Shown here: in pieces, positions 43,479 to 52,115 of the stretch
How the letters are laid out: each line of letters begins with the position of its first letter
Position numbering within the stretch: the first letter of the stretch is position 1
NCBI GenBank assembly: GCA_963824885.1
Contig: CAWGQN010000010.1
Location: forward strand, 124,001 to 188,000
Source of the DNA: CAWGQN01 sp963824885
GTDB taxonomy: Bacteria; Actinomycetota; Actinomycetes; Actinomycetales; Microbacteriaceae
Reading direction: 5' to 3'
DNA: 64,000 nucleotides
Position numbers and translations under genes: made by a program
The notes under the pieces: model-generated
What the model was told of the DNA's origin: nothing
The model's database searches: none
What the model saw: the letters and a program-made list of their open reading frames with translations, nothing else

Positions 43479-45077
43479 GTGCTTGCCGCGCATAACCTTG
43501 AGATTCGGCTCGGCGCGCGCCTTTTAATGGAGAACGTAACGTTTCGCGTGGCAGCGGGCGACAAAATCGGCCTCGTGGGTCGCAACGGCGCCGGAAAGAC
43601 GACCCTCACAAAGGTTCTCTCGGGCGAAGCCCCGGCAACCGGCGGTACCGTCGAGCGATCGGGAGTCATCGGGTATCTCCCGCAAGATCCGCGTTCAGGA
43701 AATCTCGATGACGTGGCTCGCACGCGCATCCTTGATGCTCGAGGACTCGGTCAGCTCAGCGTCGGTATGCACGAAGCGACGATCAACATGGGCAGTGACG
43801 ACCCCGCCGTGAGCGGCAAGGCGATGGAGAAATACGGTGTCCTCACCGACCGATTTGCAGCGCTCGGGGGATACTCGGCCGAAGCCGAAGCCGCGTCGAT
43901 TGCCAGCAATCTCAATCTTCCCGACACTATCCTCGAACAACGGTTATCTACGTTGTCTGGCGGGCAACGTCGTCGCGTCGAACTCGCCCGCATTCTCTTT
44001 TCTGACGCGCAGACAATGATCCTCGATGAACCGACCAACCACCTCGACGCCGACTCGGTCGCGTGGCTTCGCGACTTTCTCACTCATTTCAGTGGCGGGT
44101 TAATGATCATCAGTCACAATATCGAGATCGTGGGCAACACCGTCAATCGTGTCTTCTACCTCGACGCGAATCGCAATTCACTTGACATCTACAACATGAA
44201 TTGGACGCGATATCTCAAGCAACGCGCCGCGGATGAAGACCGCCGAAAGAAAGAGCGCGCGAACGCCGAGAAAAAAGCAACGACTCTCAAGAACCAGGCC
44301 GCCAGGTTTGGGGCAAAAGCGTCAAAGGCCGCCGCAGCTCACCAAATGGTCGCTCGAGCGGACAAACTTCTTGCGGGCCTCGATGACGTTCGAGCAGTCG
44401 ACCGCGTTGCCCGATTGCGATTCCCACAACCGGCACCGAGCGGTCGGACTCCGCTCATGGCGACAAACCTCAGCAAAAGCTATGGTTCGTTAGAAATCTT
44501 TGCCGCCGTCGACTTGGCGATTGATCGAGGCTCGAAGGTTGTCGTTCTCGGCCTCAATGGCGCGGGTAAGACAACGCTTTTGCGAATTCTCGCGGGTGTT
44601 GATCGCCCTGACACCGGCCAAGTCGAACCGGGCTTTGGTTTGCGGATCGGTTATTACGCTCAAGAACACGAAACCATCGACGTCGATCACAGCGTGCTCG
44701 AGAACATGGTCTCGTCGTCGCCGAACATCACCGAGACGGAAGCACGAACCGTGCTCGGTTCGTTCCTCTTTAGCGGTGACGACTCGCACAAACCCGCCGG
44801 TGTTCTTTCGGGCGGTGAGAAAACCCGCTTGGCCCTCGCGATGCTCGTGGTGTCGTCCGCAAATGTTTTGCTTCTTGACGAACCCACGAACAACCTCGAC
44901 CCGGCAAGTCGAGACGAAGTGCTCGATGCCCTCGCGCACTACGAGGGCGCTGTCGTGCTCGTCAGTCACGACGAGGGTGCGGTCGAGGCGCTCAACCCCG
45001 AACGCGTTCTCATTTTGCCCGACGGCGTCGAAGACCACTGGAACGCCGGCTACGCTGATCTCATTTCGCTCGCGTAG
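43479..45077 (+). CDS. ABC-F family ATP-binding protein
   Basis: A 532-residue protein with two ABC ATPase domains and no membrane segment, the layout of ABC-F proteins that act on ribosomes. Walker A motifs are GRNGAGKTT near residue 34 and GLNGAGKTT near 363; signatures are LSGGQRRRVEL and LSGGEKTRLAL. The basic linker between them (about 240-320) is rich in Lys, Arg and Ala. Translation regulation (EttA or Uup type) is as likely as antibiotic protection; the sequence does not decide. The leader holds a short CCGGT-GTT-ACCGG dyad. It converges with SURF1 by 17 bases. Confidence 0.92.
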   Translation: MLAAHNLEIRLGARLLMENVTFRVAAGDKIGLVGRNGAGKTTLTKVLSGEAPATGGTVERSGVIGYLPQDPRSGNLDDVARTRILDARGLGQLSVGMHEATINMGSDDPAVSGKAMEKYGVLTDRFAALGGYSAEAEAASIASNLNLPDTILEQRLSTLSGGQRRRVELARILFSDAQTMILDEPTNHLDADSVAWLRDFLTHFSGGLMIISHNIEIVGNTVNRVFYLDANRNSLDIYNMNWTRYLKQRAADEDRRKKERANAEKKATTLKNQAARFGAKASKAAAAHQMVARADKLLAGLDDVRAVDRVARLRFPQPAPSGRTPLMATNLSKSYGSLEIFAAVDLAIDRGSKVVVLGLNGAGKTTLLRILAGVDRPDTGQVEPGFGLRIGYYAQEHETIDVDHSVLENMVSSSPNITETEARTVLGSFLFSGDDSHKPAGVLSGGEKTRLALAMLVVSSANVLLLDEPTNNLDPASRDEVLDALAHYEGAVVLVSHDEGAVEALNPERVLILPDGVEDHWNAGYADLISLA

Positions 45078-45912
45078 CAGCGGACCGCGCGTTGAGAATC
45101 TCGTCTTCGATTTCGGCATCGCTTCGCCGAGCCGACCGCGGACGCTCCCGCTCGCGAACCCGCGCTTTTCCGGCTGGGCCAATCGCGTTGATGGTACGAC
45201 CTTCTTCACGAAACGCATAGCCCAGCCCGACGAAGCCCAACACGCTAAAAAAGAACCACTGAAACGCGTACGACAAGTGAGGTCCCTCGTCTGCGGTCGG
45301 CATACCAACCTCGGCGGGGCGAGTGTCGGGAGCGGGGTCTTCATCCGCGAGAAGGCCGTATGCTCCCGTGTACGTTGGCTCGTTAAGGTGATCGCGAATG
45401 TTCTCAAGGTTGATCGTCGGTATTTGGCCTTCCGGAGCGGAGCGATTCACGCTCGGTTCGCCGGCCCTGAGCCGTGCAACGACCGTCATCTTTCCTTCGG
45501 GCGGTTGGGGAACCGCGTCGGGAATATCGCCGTCCAACCCGGTCGGCAGCCACCCTCGATCAACAACGAATACCGCTCCACCGTCAGTTCGAAACGGAGC
45601 GATCACATCAAACCCAACGCGCCCATCGTGCGGCCGGAGTCGCGCGAGCAATTGTGCGCCGGGCACGTACGAACCGCTCAATCGCACGGGCAGCCATTTT
45701 TGCGAACTGTCGAAATCGCCGAGCTCCGCGAGCGCGTGATCGAGAGCGACCGGCTCTCGATCAAAATTGACGCGAACTCGGCTGATCTCCGACAGAGCTT
45801 CATCGCGGCGGCCCAGCTGCCACACTCCGAGACCGACGCAGAGTGCGAAACACGCGACGGCAAGAGCGAGGTATCCACCCCACCGCCACGAAAACGCCCG
45901 GCGGGACGTCAC
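45061..45912 (-). CDS. SURF1 family cytochrome oxidase biogenesis protein
   Basis: A 283-residue inner-membrane protein of the SURF1/Shy1 family, which helps insert heme into cytochrome c oxidase. It has one helix near 12-30 (GGYLALAVACFALCVGLGVW) followed by QLGRRDEAL, and one near 225-245 (FQWFFFSVLGFVGLGYAF). The outer loop has VFVVDRGWLPTG, and the C-terminal tail is basic. The GTG start overlaps the upstream gene as GTGA. With ctaB at 38085 it points to aerobic respiration with a heme-copper oxidase. Confidence 0.92.
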   Translation of the reverse strand: MTSRRAFSWRWGGYLALAVACFALCVGLGVWQLGRRDEALSEISRVRVNFDREPVALDHALAELGDFDSSQKWLPVRLSGSYVPGAQLLARLRPHDGRVGFDVIAPFRTDGGAVFVVDRGWLPTGLDGDIPDAVPQPPEGKMTVVARLRAGEPSVNRSAPEGQIPTINLENIRDHLNEPTYTGAYGLLADEDPAPDTRPAEVGMPTADEGPHLSYAFQWFFFSVLGFVGLGYAFREEGRTINAIGPAGKARVRERERPRSARRSDAEIEDEILNARSAATRAK

Positions 45913-46133
45913 TCGATTTCCGCCGAGTCATGAGATCTCACCACGACGGGAAAATCTCGCGCGATAAGAAAATTGCGCAAATAGTCGACGTGCTCGTCAC
46001 ACGCGAGCCACGTCTTTTGTCGTCCGTCGGCGTGAATATGCGGATTACTCCACTCAATTCTCCACACTCCGGACTCCGCGCACGCCGCACGAGAGCACGT
46101 CGGTCGACCAATCGTTCCAAATCCCGATATCAC
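45909..46133 (-). CDS. Small conserved actinobacterial protein with Cys/His cluster
   Basis: A 74-residue protein. The core PTCSRAACAESGVWRIEWSN then HADGRQKTWLACDEHVDYLR contains three Cys (two as C-x4-C) and nearby His residues, so a zinc site is likely. I recall similar short proteins beside SURF1 in Microbacteriaceae, but no function is known to me. The frame is open much further upstream; the GTG at 46133 was chosen because it overlaps the DUF3099 stop as GTGA and the rest of the frame does not look like protein. It overlaps SURF1 in the same way. Confidence 0.75.
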   Translation of the reverse strand: MISGFGTIGRPTCSRAACAESGVWRIEWSNPHIHADGRQKTWLACDEHVDYLRNFLIARDFPVVVRSHDSAEIE

Positions 46134-46420
46134 GTCGACGAACCCGGGCCGGTCGAGTGAGGTGCGTCGCGGCGAGCCAGTGTGCCCGGTCGCCGCATCG
46201 CAGATTTCTGGGGAGCCCCATGGACGTTCGCAATAATAACCGCGAAATACGGAAGTACTATTGCCCCGATCGCGAAAACCAGAAGCCACCAACCGCTCAC
46301 AAACACGAGAGCGACGATACAGCCGACTCGTACCCCCATGGCCGCGGTGTATTTGACCATTCGGGCGCGCCTGTCATCCGTCGGCGACGGCGGAAGGGTC
46401 GTGGCAGATTGGGGTTTCAC
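46130..46420 (-). CDS. DUF3099 family membrane protein
   Basis: A 96-residue actinobacterial protein with two predicted membrane helices (VRVGCIVALVFVSGWWLLVF and a second starting IGAIVLPYFAVIIANV). Before them TLPPSPTDDRRARMVKYTAA matches the DUF3099 opening. Its function is unknown. The GTG at 46420 is the most probable start, as the frame before it is unlike the family; the ribosome site is weak (GAAG). First gene of a three-gene set with SURF1. Confidence 0.8.
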   Translation of the reverse strand: MKPQSATTLPPSPTDDRRARMVKYTAAMGVRVGCIVALVFVSGWWLLVFAIGAIVLPYFAVIIANVHGAPQKSAMRRPGTLARRDAPHSTGPGSST

Positions 46421-46709
46421 GCTGACTTCGCTTCTTAAGACTGACGTCTTCACTATCAAGACTACGACTTTGACGTCCACCCCGAGGTTCTGGGCCACCG
46501 GCGGCTCTCCTCGATCTCACAGAAGGCGTTGTCGGCGCGAATTTCATAAGAAAGGCTCAATATTGAAGAAACGCTCCTCCTCACCATTCGACCATGATGG
46601 CCCAAAAACGTTGCAATCGAAGAAATGAAGCGGCACACGCTCGCTCTAAGCTGAGTGTTGTACAAGGAGCATCCGCTTTGCAACCCACTGAAAGGGGTCT
46701 GGTATCCGC

Positions 46710-47420
46710 ATGACAACGCCGAGGACCGTACTCATATCGGGCGGAAACCGAGGAATCGGATATGCGACCGCCGAAGAATTTATCAGTCGAGGCCACCGCG
46801 TCGCCATAACCGCCCGGTCGGGCATCGGACCCACGGGAGCACTCACGATTAGCGCCGATGTCACCGATACCGCATCAATCGATGCCGCGTTTACGAGCGT
46901 CGAGGCTGAACTCGGGCCCGTCGAAGTGCTTGTTGCCAACGCAGGAATCACAAAGGATTCACTCGTGCTTCGAATGTCGGAAGATGACTTTACAAGCGTC
47001 GTCGACACCAACCTCACCGGATCGTTCCGAGTCGTCAAGCGCGCCTCGAAGAACATGATCAAGCAGCGATTCGGTCGAATTGTTTTCATTTCGAGCGTCG
47101 TTGGATTGCTTGGTTCTGCCGGGCAAACAAACTATTCGGCGTCGAAGAGCGCGCTCGTTGGCCTCGCGCGCTCACTCACCCGAGAGCTGGGATCCCGAAA
47201 CATAACGAGTAACGTCGTCGCACCCGGCTTCATCGACACCGATATGACCTCGCGGTTGCCCGAGGAGCAGCAAGACACGTACCGCCAGAGCATCCCGCTG
47301 GGACGGTTCGCCGCTCCAGCCGAAGTTGCCACGGTCGTGGCGTGGCTTGCGAGCGACGATGCGGCCTATGTTTCTGGAGCGGTGATCCCCGTCGATGGCG
47401 GATTGGGGATGGGCCACTAA
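46710..47420 (+). CDS. fabG: 3-oxoacyl-ACP reductase (FabG-type short-chain dehydrogenase)
   Basis: A 236-residue short-chain dehydrogenase. The cofactor loop is ISGGNRGIGYATAEEF, the structural NAG motif is LVANAGITKDSL, and catalytic residues lie in ISSVVGLLGSAGQTNYSASK (Ser, Tyr, Lys). The end VSGAVIPVDGGLGMGH is typical of FabG. The ITKDSL segment and the close match to FabG favour fatty-acid elongation with NADPH over another substrate. AAAGGGG lies 12 bases before the ATG. It converges with serB, overlapping by 4 bases. Confidence 0.92.
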   Translation: MTTPRTVLISGGNRGIGYATAEEFISRGHRVAITARSGIGPTGALTISADVTDTASIDAAFTSVEAELGPVEVLVANAGITKDSLVLRMSEDDFTSVVDTNLTGSFRVVKRASKNMIKQRFGRIVFISSVVGLLGSAGQTNYSASKSALVGLARSLTRELGSRNITSNVVAPGFIDTDMTSRLPEEQQDTYRQSIPLGRFAAPAEVATVVAWLASDDAAYVSGAVIPVDGGLGMGH

Positions 47421-48079
47421 CCTCGAAGTCCGGCGATTGGCAAGACTTGGCTGAGGTCACGGTCATTCATTATTACGTCCGCATGCGACCGCACAATCGC
47501 TTTCGCGTCGAACGCAATCGACAAACCCGCAATCGTCATCATTTCTCGGTCGTTCGCTCCGTCGCCGACACTGATCGTGTTCGACAACGGAGTGCGTGTT
47601 GCCTCTGCCCACTCGCGCAAAGCAATTGCTTTTGCCGCAGCGTCAACGACCGGCCCTCGAAGGCGCCCGGTCAGCATTCCATCGCGCACGTCAAGGTGGT
47701 TTGCACGAACAAAATCCAAGCCTAGCAATTTCGCAATACCGTCGAGTAGTTCGTGAAAACCGCCAGAAACAACACCGACGTGCCCGCCAGCGGCGTGCAC
47801 GGTGTCGACAAGTTCGGCTGCGCCCGCGGTCACGACGATTTTGCGTTTCACGGTCTCTAACGCCTCAACTGGCAAACCCGAAAGGCTCGCTACCCGCTCA
47901 CGAAGGCTTGCTTCAAAATCGAGCTCGCCTTTCATCGCGCGCTCCGTGATCGCGGCCACGTGGGGAAGAACTCCGGCCGCTTCGGCCACAAGGTCAATCG
48001 ATTCGTTCTCGATCAGAGTCGAGTCTGCATCGAGTACGACCAGCAGCGCCGAGGGGGGCGTGCTATTGGCAATTGTCAT
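47417..48079 (-). CDS. serB: Phosphoserine phosphatase
   Basis: A 220-residue HAD-family phosphatase that makes serine from phosphoserine. The nucleophile motif is VVLDADSTLIENESIDL, the second motif is GVVSGGFHELLDGI, and the third is SVGDGANDREMMTIAGLSIA. RERVASLSGLP is the substrate-side segment of SerB. It lacks the N-terminal ACT domains found in some longer SerB proteins. No clear ribosome site is seen before the ATG. It is divergent from the ABC ATPase. Confidence 0.94.
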   Translation of the reverse strand: MTIANSTPPSALLVVLDADSTLIENESIDLVAEAAGVLPHVAAITERAMKGELDFEASLRERVASLSGLPVEALETVKRKIVVTAGAAELVDTVHAAGGHVGVVSGGFHELLDGIAKLLGLDFVRANHLDVRDGMLTGRLRGPVVDAAAKAIALREWAEATRTPLSNTISVGDGANDREMMTIAGLSIAFDAKAIVRSHADVIMNDRDLSQVLPIAGLRG

Positions 48080-48212
48080 TAGCGAACGGCGGCTGGGTCG
48101 AAAGAGGCGAGGTTGTCACTGAGCAATCGTAGTCGCACCATATTGCCTTTCTCGACACGCAATGCGCGCAAATCGCGCAAAAATAGGCCCGATTTCTGAC
48201 GCCCCGCTCAAG

Positions 48213-48218
48213 TAGGGT
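48213..48218 (+). promoter_or_regulatory. Putative -10 element of a leaderless promoter
   Basis: TAGGGT ends six bases before the ATG of the ABC ATPase gene, matching the arrangement before polA and the response regulator. Confidence 0.42.
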
Positions 48219-48224
48219 TGAGGC

Positions 48225-49007
48225 ATGTCCAGGGTTCTCGAGTTCGACGATGTCTCAATCGTTCGAGACGAGAAGGCAATTCTCGAACGCGTGTCTCTGT
48301 CGGTGCACGACGACGAGCGGTGGGTGATTCTCGGGCCAAACGGTGCGGGAAAGACCACGTTCCTGCAGGTTGCCGCGGCCATTCTTCATCCCACGGTCGG
48401 CACGGCGACGCTGTTGGGTGAAACGCTTGGGTCCACTGACGTCTTCGAACTCCAGCCCCGAATTGGCTTGGCCTCGACGGCGATGGCGAAGCGGCTACCG
48501 GCGAAGGAGCGCGTGATCGACGTTGTGCTCACTGCCGCATACGCCGTCACGGGACGCTGGCGTGAAGAATACGACGAAATCGATGAGCGCCGCGCGCGCC
48601 GCGTGTTGGGGGAGTGGCGGCTCGACCACCTCGAACACCGTGAGTTTGGCACGCTCAGCGATGGAGAACAAAAGCGCGTGCAAATAGCCCGCGCCGTGAT
48701 GACCGACCCGGAACTGCTTTTGCTCGACGAACCTGCGGCAAGCCTCGATGTCGGTGCGCGCGAAGAACTGCTGCAAATCCTCGGTGGCTATGCAAGTGCT
48801 CCCCAGTCCCCGGCGATTGTCATGGTCACCCACCACGTCGAAGAGATTCCGCACGGATTCACCCACGCCCTCTTGCTCGCAAACGGGTCAACCGTCGTGG
48901 CGGGTCCGATCGACGAAATCATTAACTCTGACGCCCTCACTCAGACGTTTGGATTGCACATCAACGTGACCGAGCACGAGGGGCGATATAGCGCCCGCGC
49001 CGCGTGA
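48225..49007 (+). CDS. ABC transporter ATP-binding protein (solitary)
   Basis: A 260-residue single ABC ATPase. Walker A is GPNGAGKTT near 40, the signature is degenerate (TLSDGEQKRVQIARA, with LSDGE in place of LSGGQ), Walker B is ELLLLDEPAASLDVG, and the switch His is in MVTHHVEEIPHGF. No permease or binding-protein gene is adjacent, so its partner is unknown. The HHVEEIP segment is shared with ModF/YlmA-type ATPases. It precedes rpmE2 by 89 bases. Confidence 0.9.
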   Translation: MSRVLEFDDVSIVRDEKAILERVSLSVHDDERWVILGPNGAGKTTFLQVAAAILHPTVGTATLLGETLGSTDVFELQPRIGLASTAMAKRLPAKERVIDVVLTAAYAVTGRWREEYDEIDERRARRVLGEWRLDHLEHREFGTLSDGEQKRVQIARAVMTDPELLLLDEPAASLDVGAREELLQILGGYASAPQSPAIVMVTHHVEEIPHGFTHALLLANGSTVVAGPIDEIINSDALTQTFGLHINVTEHEGRYSARAA

Positions 49008-49096
49008 TGAAACTCTGATAAACTCTCTCTCTGGCTCGGGTCGCACCACGTCGTGAGTCCGCGCGGTTTCCCGCCCAATGCAAGTAGAAAGCCGTC

Positions 49097-49348
49097 ATGA
49101 GATCTAATATCCACCCCTCGTATGCGCCCATTGTTTTTCGTGACCTCGCATCGGGTGCCGCGTTCCTCACGCGCTCGACGGTGTCGAGCGCGAAGACGAT
49201 CGAGTGGGAAGACGGCAATACCTACCCGGTGTCCGACGTAGAAATCTCGTCGGCGTCACACCCCTTCTACACCGGTAAGCAGCGCATTCTTGACTCCGCC
49301 GGTCGCGTCGAGAAATTCAACTCGCGCTACAAGAACTTCGGCAAATAA
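49097..49348 (+). CDS. rpmE2: 50S ribosomal protein L31 type B
   Basis: An 83-residue L31 of the zinc-independent (C-minus) type: it has MRSNIHPSYAPIVFRDLASG and HPFYTGKQRILDSAGRVEKF but none of the four zinc-binding cysteines of the C-plus form. In other bacteria this paralogue replaces L31 under zinc limitation and is controlled by Zur; I see no evident Zur site in the 89-base leader. A strong hairpin follows the gene. Confidence 0.95.
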   Translation: MRSNIHPSYAPIVFRDLASGAAFLTRSTVSSAKTIEWEDGNTYPVSDVEISSASHPFYTGKQRILDSAGRVEKFNSRYKNFGK

Positions 49349-49374
49349 GGCAGCGGTCGCGGCTAACGTTCCTC

Positions 49375-49410
49375 ATTGCCGCGCGTGGAGACGACACGAA
49401 GCGCGGCAAT
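49375..49410. terminator. Bidirectional hairpin between rpmE2 and the exonuclease gene
   Basis: Perfect 10-bp arms ATTGCCGCGC (49375-49384) and GCGCGGCAAT (49401-49410) surround a 16-base loop. The right arm touches the TAA of the exonuclease gene. No T-run follows on either strand. Confidence 0.5.
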
Positions 49411-50120
49411 TACGCGTGAAGCCGTTCAGGCCACGCACCCGACGACCGGAAGGTCGGAGATCTCGTGCGACGCATGTAGTCTTCGAAGCTCGCTGCTTGA
49501 TCGTGTGACCAACCAACTTGCAAGCGGTGCAGTTCGGCGGGCGGTACGTCGAGCGCGTCCGCGTGCTGTTTCGCAATCGCTTGGGCCACACGCCCGGCCG
49601 CGAGAGCATCCGCTTGTGGGTCGTGCGCGTCATTCAAATTGACGCCATAGTACTGTGCGGCGGCTTCAAGGGTGCGCTTGCCTTTGCGGTAGCGGTCGAG
49701 CGCTCGATCAATGACGAGAGGATCGACAATGGGCGCCGGATCCTCGAGCGGTTGTGCTCCAACGCGACGCGCCTCGCGATTGAGAATCGTGAAGTCGTAC
49801 GGCGCATTGAACGCAACGACGGGGTGCCCTCGGTCGAACTGCCGTTTCACGGCAGCGACGATCTCGGGAACTGCCTCAACCGATTGTCGTCCCGACTCTC
49901 GCGCGCGCGCGGTTGTCACGCCGTGAATCGCGCTCGCTTGAACCGGAATCTCGATTCCCGGGTCAACAAGCCAGCTCGTTCCCTCGATTTCACCCCCGTT
50001 CTCATCAATGAGGCCGACATACGCGGCGACAATGCGGGCAGTTTCGACGTTGATGCCCGTCGTTTCAAGATCGAAGACGCCGAGGGTACGACTCCACGAC
50101 ACCTCGTTGGACACGGTCAT
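49410..50120 (-). CDS. DnaQ-like 3'-5' exonuclease
   Basis: A 236-residue DEDD-family exonuclease. Exo I is GVFDLETTGINVETARIV (Asp, Glu), Exo II is VVAFNAPYDFTILNREARRV (Asp), and Exo III is NLNDAHDPQADALAAGRVAQ (His, Asp), which makes it DEDDh, like the polymerase III epsilon subunit. The C-terminal 60 residues are outside the nuclease fold and include HRLQVGWSHDQAASFEDYMR, common to a set of actinobacterial stand-alone exonucleases. A role in repair or RNA turnover is inferred only. GGGAG precedes the ATG by seven bases. Confidence 0.9.
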   Translation of the reverse strand: MTVSNEVSWSRTLGVFDLETTGINVETARIVAAYVGLIDENGGEIEGTSWLVDPGIEIPVQASAIHGVTTARARESGRQSVEAVPEIVAAVKRQFDRGHPVVAFNAPYDFTILNREARRVGAQPLEDPAPIVDPLVIDRALDRYRKGKRTLEAAAQYYGVNLNDAHDPQADALAAGRVAQAIAKQHADALDVPPAELHRLQVGWSHDQAASFEDYMRRTRSPTFRSSGAWPERLHA

Positions 50121-50180
50121 TTCGTCACTCCCAATAGCGCGATGTCAGTAAATACTCGGGTGGCAAGCGAGCGCACTGAT

Positions 50181-51893
50181 TCACGACGATGCGGATCGTC
50201 CGATGTGTAACCAGTAAAAGCTCTGCGTACCAAGAGTAAGAGTCAGGATACCGTCGTCGCTCACGCTCGGAAAAATGCCCCCGCCAAAGAGATCGAAAAG
50301 ACCGACGCCGGCGTATTCCTTTGCCTCAATTCGCACCGACACGGGATTGTGGGCAAAGCTGAATACGCACAATACCTCTTCTGCTTGCCCGCCCAGATAC
50401 GAACCCGACCCTTCGTACGACCGCACGTACGCGAGGACCGAATCGTGATCCGTCGGGAGCACCGTCATCGAACCGAACCCAAACGCCGAGTGTGCCTTTC
50501 GCACGTGAATGACGTTGCGAATCCAGTGCAAGAGCGAACGCGACTGAGCAAGCTGCGACTCGACATTGATTTGGTTGTAGTGAAAAACGAGAGACTGCAC
50601 AACGGGCAAATACAGTTTTCCCGGGTCGGCAGACGAGAATCCGGCATTCCGGTCGGGTGTCCACTGCATTGGCGTTCGCGAACTGTCGCGGTCGGGCAGC
50701 CAAATATTGTCGCCCATTCCAATTTCATCGCCGTAGTAGAGAAAAGGACTTCCGGGGAGCGAGAACAATAGTGCGTGCGCGAGCTCGAGTTCCGCGCGAG
50801 CGTTGTCGAGCAGTGGCGCGATACGGCGTCGAATACCGACGTTTGCTCGCATCCTCGGGTCATACGCGTACCACCCATACATTGCCTGACGATACTCCTC
50901 GGACACCATCTCAAGAGTCAGTTCGTCGTGATTGCGCAAAAACACGCCCCACCCCGCCCCCTCGGGGATGTCGGTCGTTTCAGAAAGGATGCGGACGAGT
51001 TCGTCTGCGCGTTGCGAACGAAGCGAATAGAAAATTCGCGGCATGATGGGAAAATCGAACGCCATATGACACTCGGGTTCTTCGTCTGTTCCAAAATAGG
51101 CCGCCACCTCGCGCGGCCACTGATTTGCTTCCGCAATCAAAACGCGGCCGGGATAGTCGCGATCTAACACGGCGCGCATTCGCTTGATAAAGACGTGCGT
51201 CTCGGGCTCGCCTTCGCCATTGCCCTCTTCGGATGCAAAAAGGTACGGGATGGCGTCGAGACGGACACCGTCAATACCAATTCCGAGCCAAAACCGAAGG
51301 GTGTCAATCATCGTGTCTTGAACGTCACGATTCTCGAAATTCAGGTCGGGCTGGTGAGAAAAGAATCGGTGAAAGTAAAACTGGCGCCGAATCGGGTCAA
51401 AAGCCCAATTCGAGTCCTCGGTATCGGTGAAAATGATGCGAACGTTGGGATACTTCTCGTCGCTGTCGCTCCAGATATAGAAGTCGCCGTATGGCCCCTC
51501 GGGATCGCTTCGGGACTGGTGGAACCACTCGTGCTGGTCAGACGTGTGGTTGAGCGGAAAATCAATAATGATGCGCATGTTCCGCTCGTGAGCTTTCGTC
51601 ACAAGTTCTTTGAATTCGTCGAGTGTGCCAAACTCGGGCAAGATCGAGCGGTAATCTGCCACGTCATACCCGCCGTCACGGAGAGGGGACTGAAAAAACG
51701 GCGGAAGCCAGAGTGCATCGACACCGAGCCACTGCAAATAATCGAGGCGGGAAATGAGCCCGGCAAGATCGCCCGCGCCGTCACCATTACTGTCGACGTA
51801 TGATCGAACGATCACTTCGTAGAAGACAGATCGTCGATACCACTGCGGATCGAGAGTCAATCCAGGAAGCTGGATCGGCGCGGTAAAGCTCAC
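50181..51893 (-). CDS. treS: Trehalose synthase (maltose alpha-D-glucosyltransferase)
   Basis: A 570-residue GH13 enzyme that interconverts maltose and trehalose. SVFYEVIVRSYVDSNGDGAG and LQWLGVDALWLPPFFQSPLR are typical of TreS. The catalytic nucleophile Asp is in GIDGVRLDAIPYLF, the acid/base Glu in VLIAEANQW, and the transition-state Asp in FLRNHDELTLEMV. There is no fused or adjacent maltokinase, and no glgE, so coupling to the GlgE glucan pathway cannot be shown here. The GTG start follows GGGAGGGG by five bases. Confidence 0.95.
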   Translation of the reverse strand: MSFTAPIQLPGLTLDPQWYRRSVFYEVIVRSYVDSNGDGAGDLAGLISRLDYLQWLGVDALWLPPFFQSPLRDGGYDVADYRSILPEFGTLDEFKELVTKAHERNMRIIIDFPLNHTSDQHEWFHQSRSDPEGPYGDFYIWSDSDEKYPNVRIIFTDTEDSNWAFDPIRRQFYFHRFFSHQPDLNFENRDVQDTMIDTLRFWLGIGIDGVRLDAIPYLFASEEGNGEGEPETHVFIKRMRAVLDRDYPGRVLIAEANQWPREVAAYFGTDEEPECHMAFDFPIMPRIFYSLRSQRADELVRILSETTDIPEGAGWGVFLRNHDELTLEMVSEEYRQAMYGWYAYDPRMRANVGIRRRIAPLLDNARAELELAHALLFSLPGSPFLYYGDEIGMGDNIWLPDRDSSRTPMQWTPDRNAGFSSADPGKLYLPVVQSLVFHYNQINVESQLAQSRSLLHWIRNVIHVRKAHSAFGFGSMTVLPTDHDSVLAYVRSYEGSGSYLGGQAEEVLCVFSFAHNPVSVRIEAKEYAGVGLFDLFGGGIFPSVSDDGILTLTLGTQSFYWLHIGRSASS

Positions 51894-52009
51894 TCAAACC
51901 CCTCCCTTCGGATTGCGTCTTACCATTGTCGCGTGGGGTGGTTTCTCTCGGCCCAAACACGCCTTGTGCGATCCTTTCGGGTTGCGCAAACGCGCGACTC
52001 GAGATGAGT

Positions 52010-52045
52010 GTATGGCCTTGCGCACGCGGTGCTCTGGAGCCATAC
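52010..52045. repeat. Nested inverted repeat upstream of the alpha/beta hydrolase gene
   Basis: Outer arms GTATGGC (52010-52016) and GCCATAC (52039-52045) are perfect. Inside lie GCAC (52022-52025) and GTGC (52029-52032) around GCG. The segment can fold as a two-part stem and lies 70 bases before the hydrolase ATG. Confidence 0.4.
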
Positions 52046-52063
52046 CCGCTTGTGGGAAAGTCG

Positions 52064-52107
52064 GTGAGTGCACGATACTCACGTTTGCGAAACGATGTGC
52101 CTAGACT
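52064..52107 (+). promoter_or_regulatory. Putative promoter and operator of the hydrolase gene
   Basis: TAGACT at 52102-52107 ends eight bases before the ATG at 52116, and no Shine-Dalgarno is present. The dyad GTGAGT-N7-ACTCAC (52064-52082) covers the -35 area and could bind a regulator. Confidence 0.4.
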
Positions 52108-52115
52108 TAGCGACG

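Noticed and set aside
44500..45933. 477-residue plus-strand frame across the ABC-F end and SURF1
   Set aside because: It spans two well-supported genes in other frames and has no coherent protein features.
46421..46709. Open frames in the gap between DUF3099 and fabG
   Set aside because: None has a ribosome site or protein-like composition; the stretch is probably the divergent control region.
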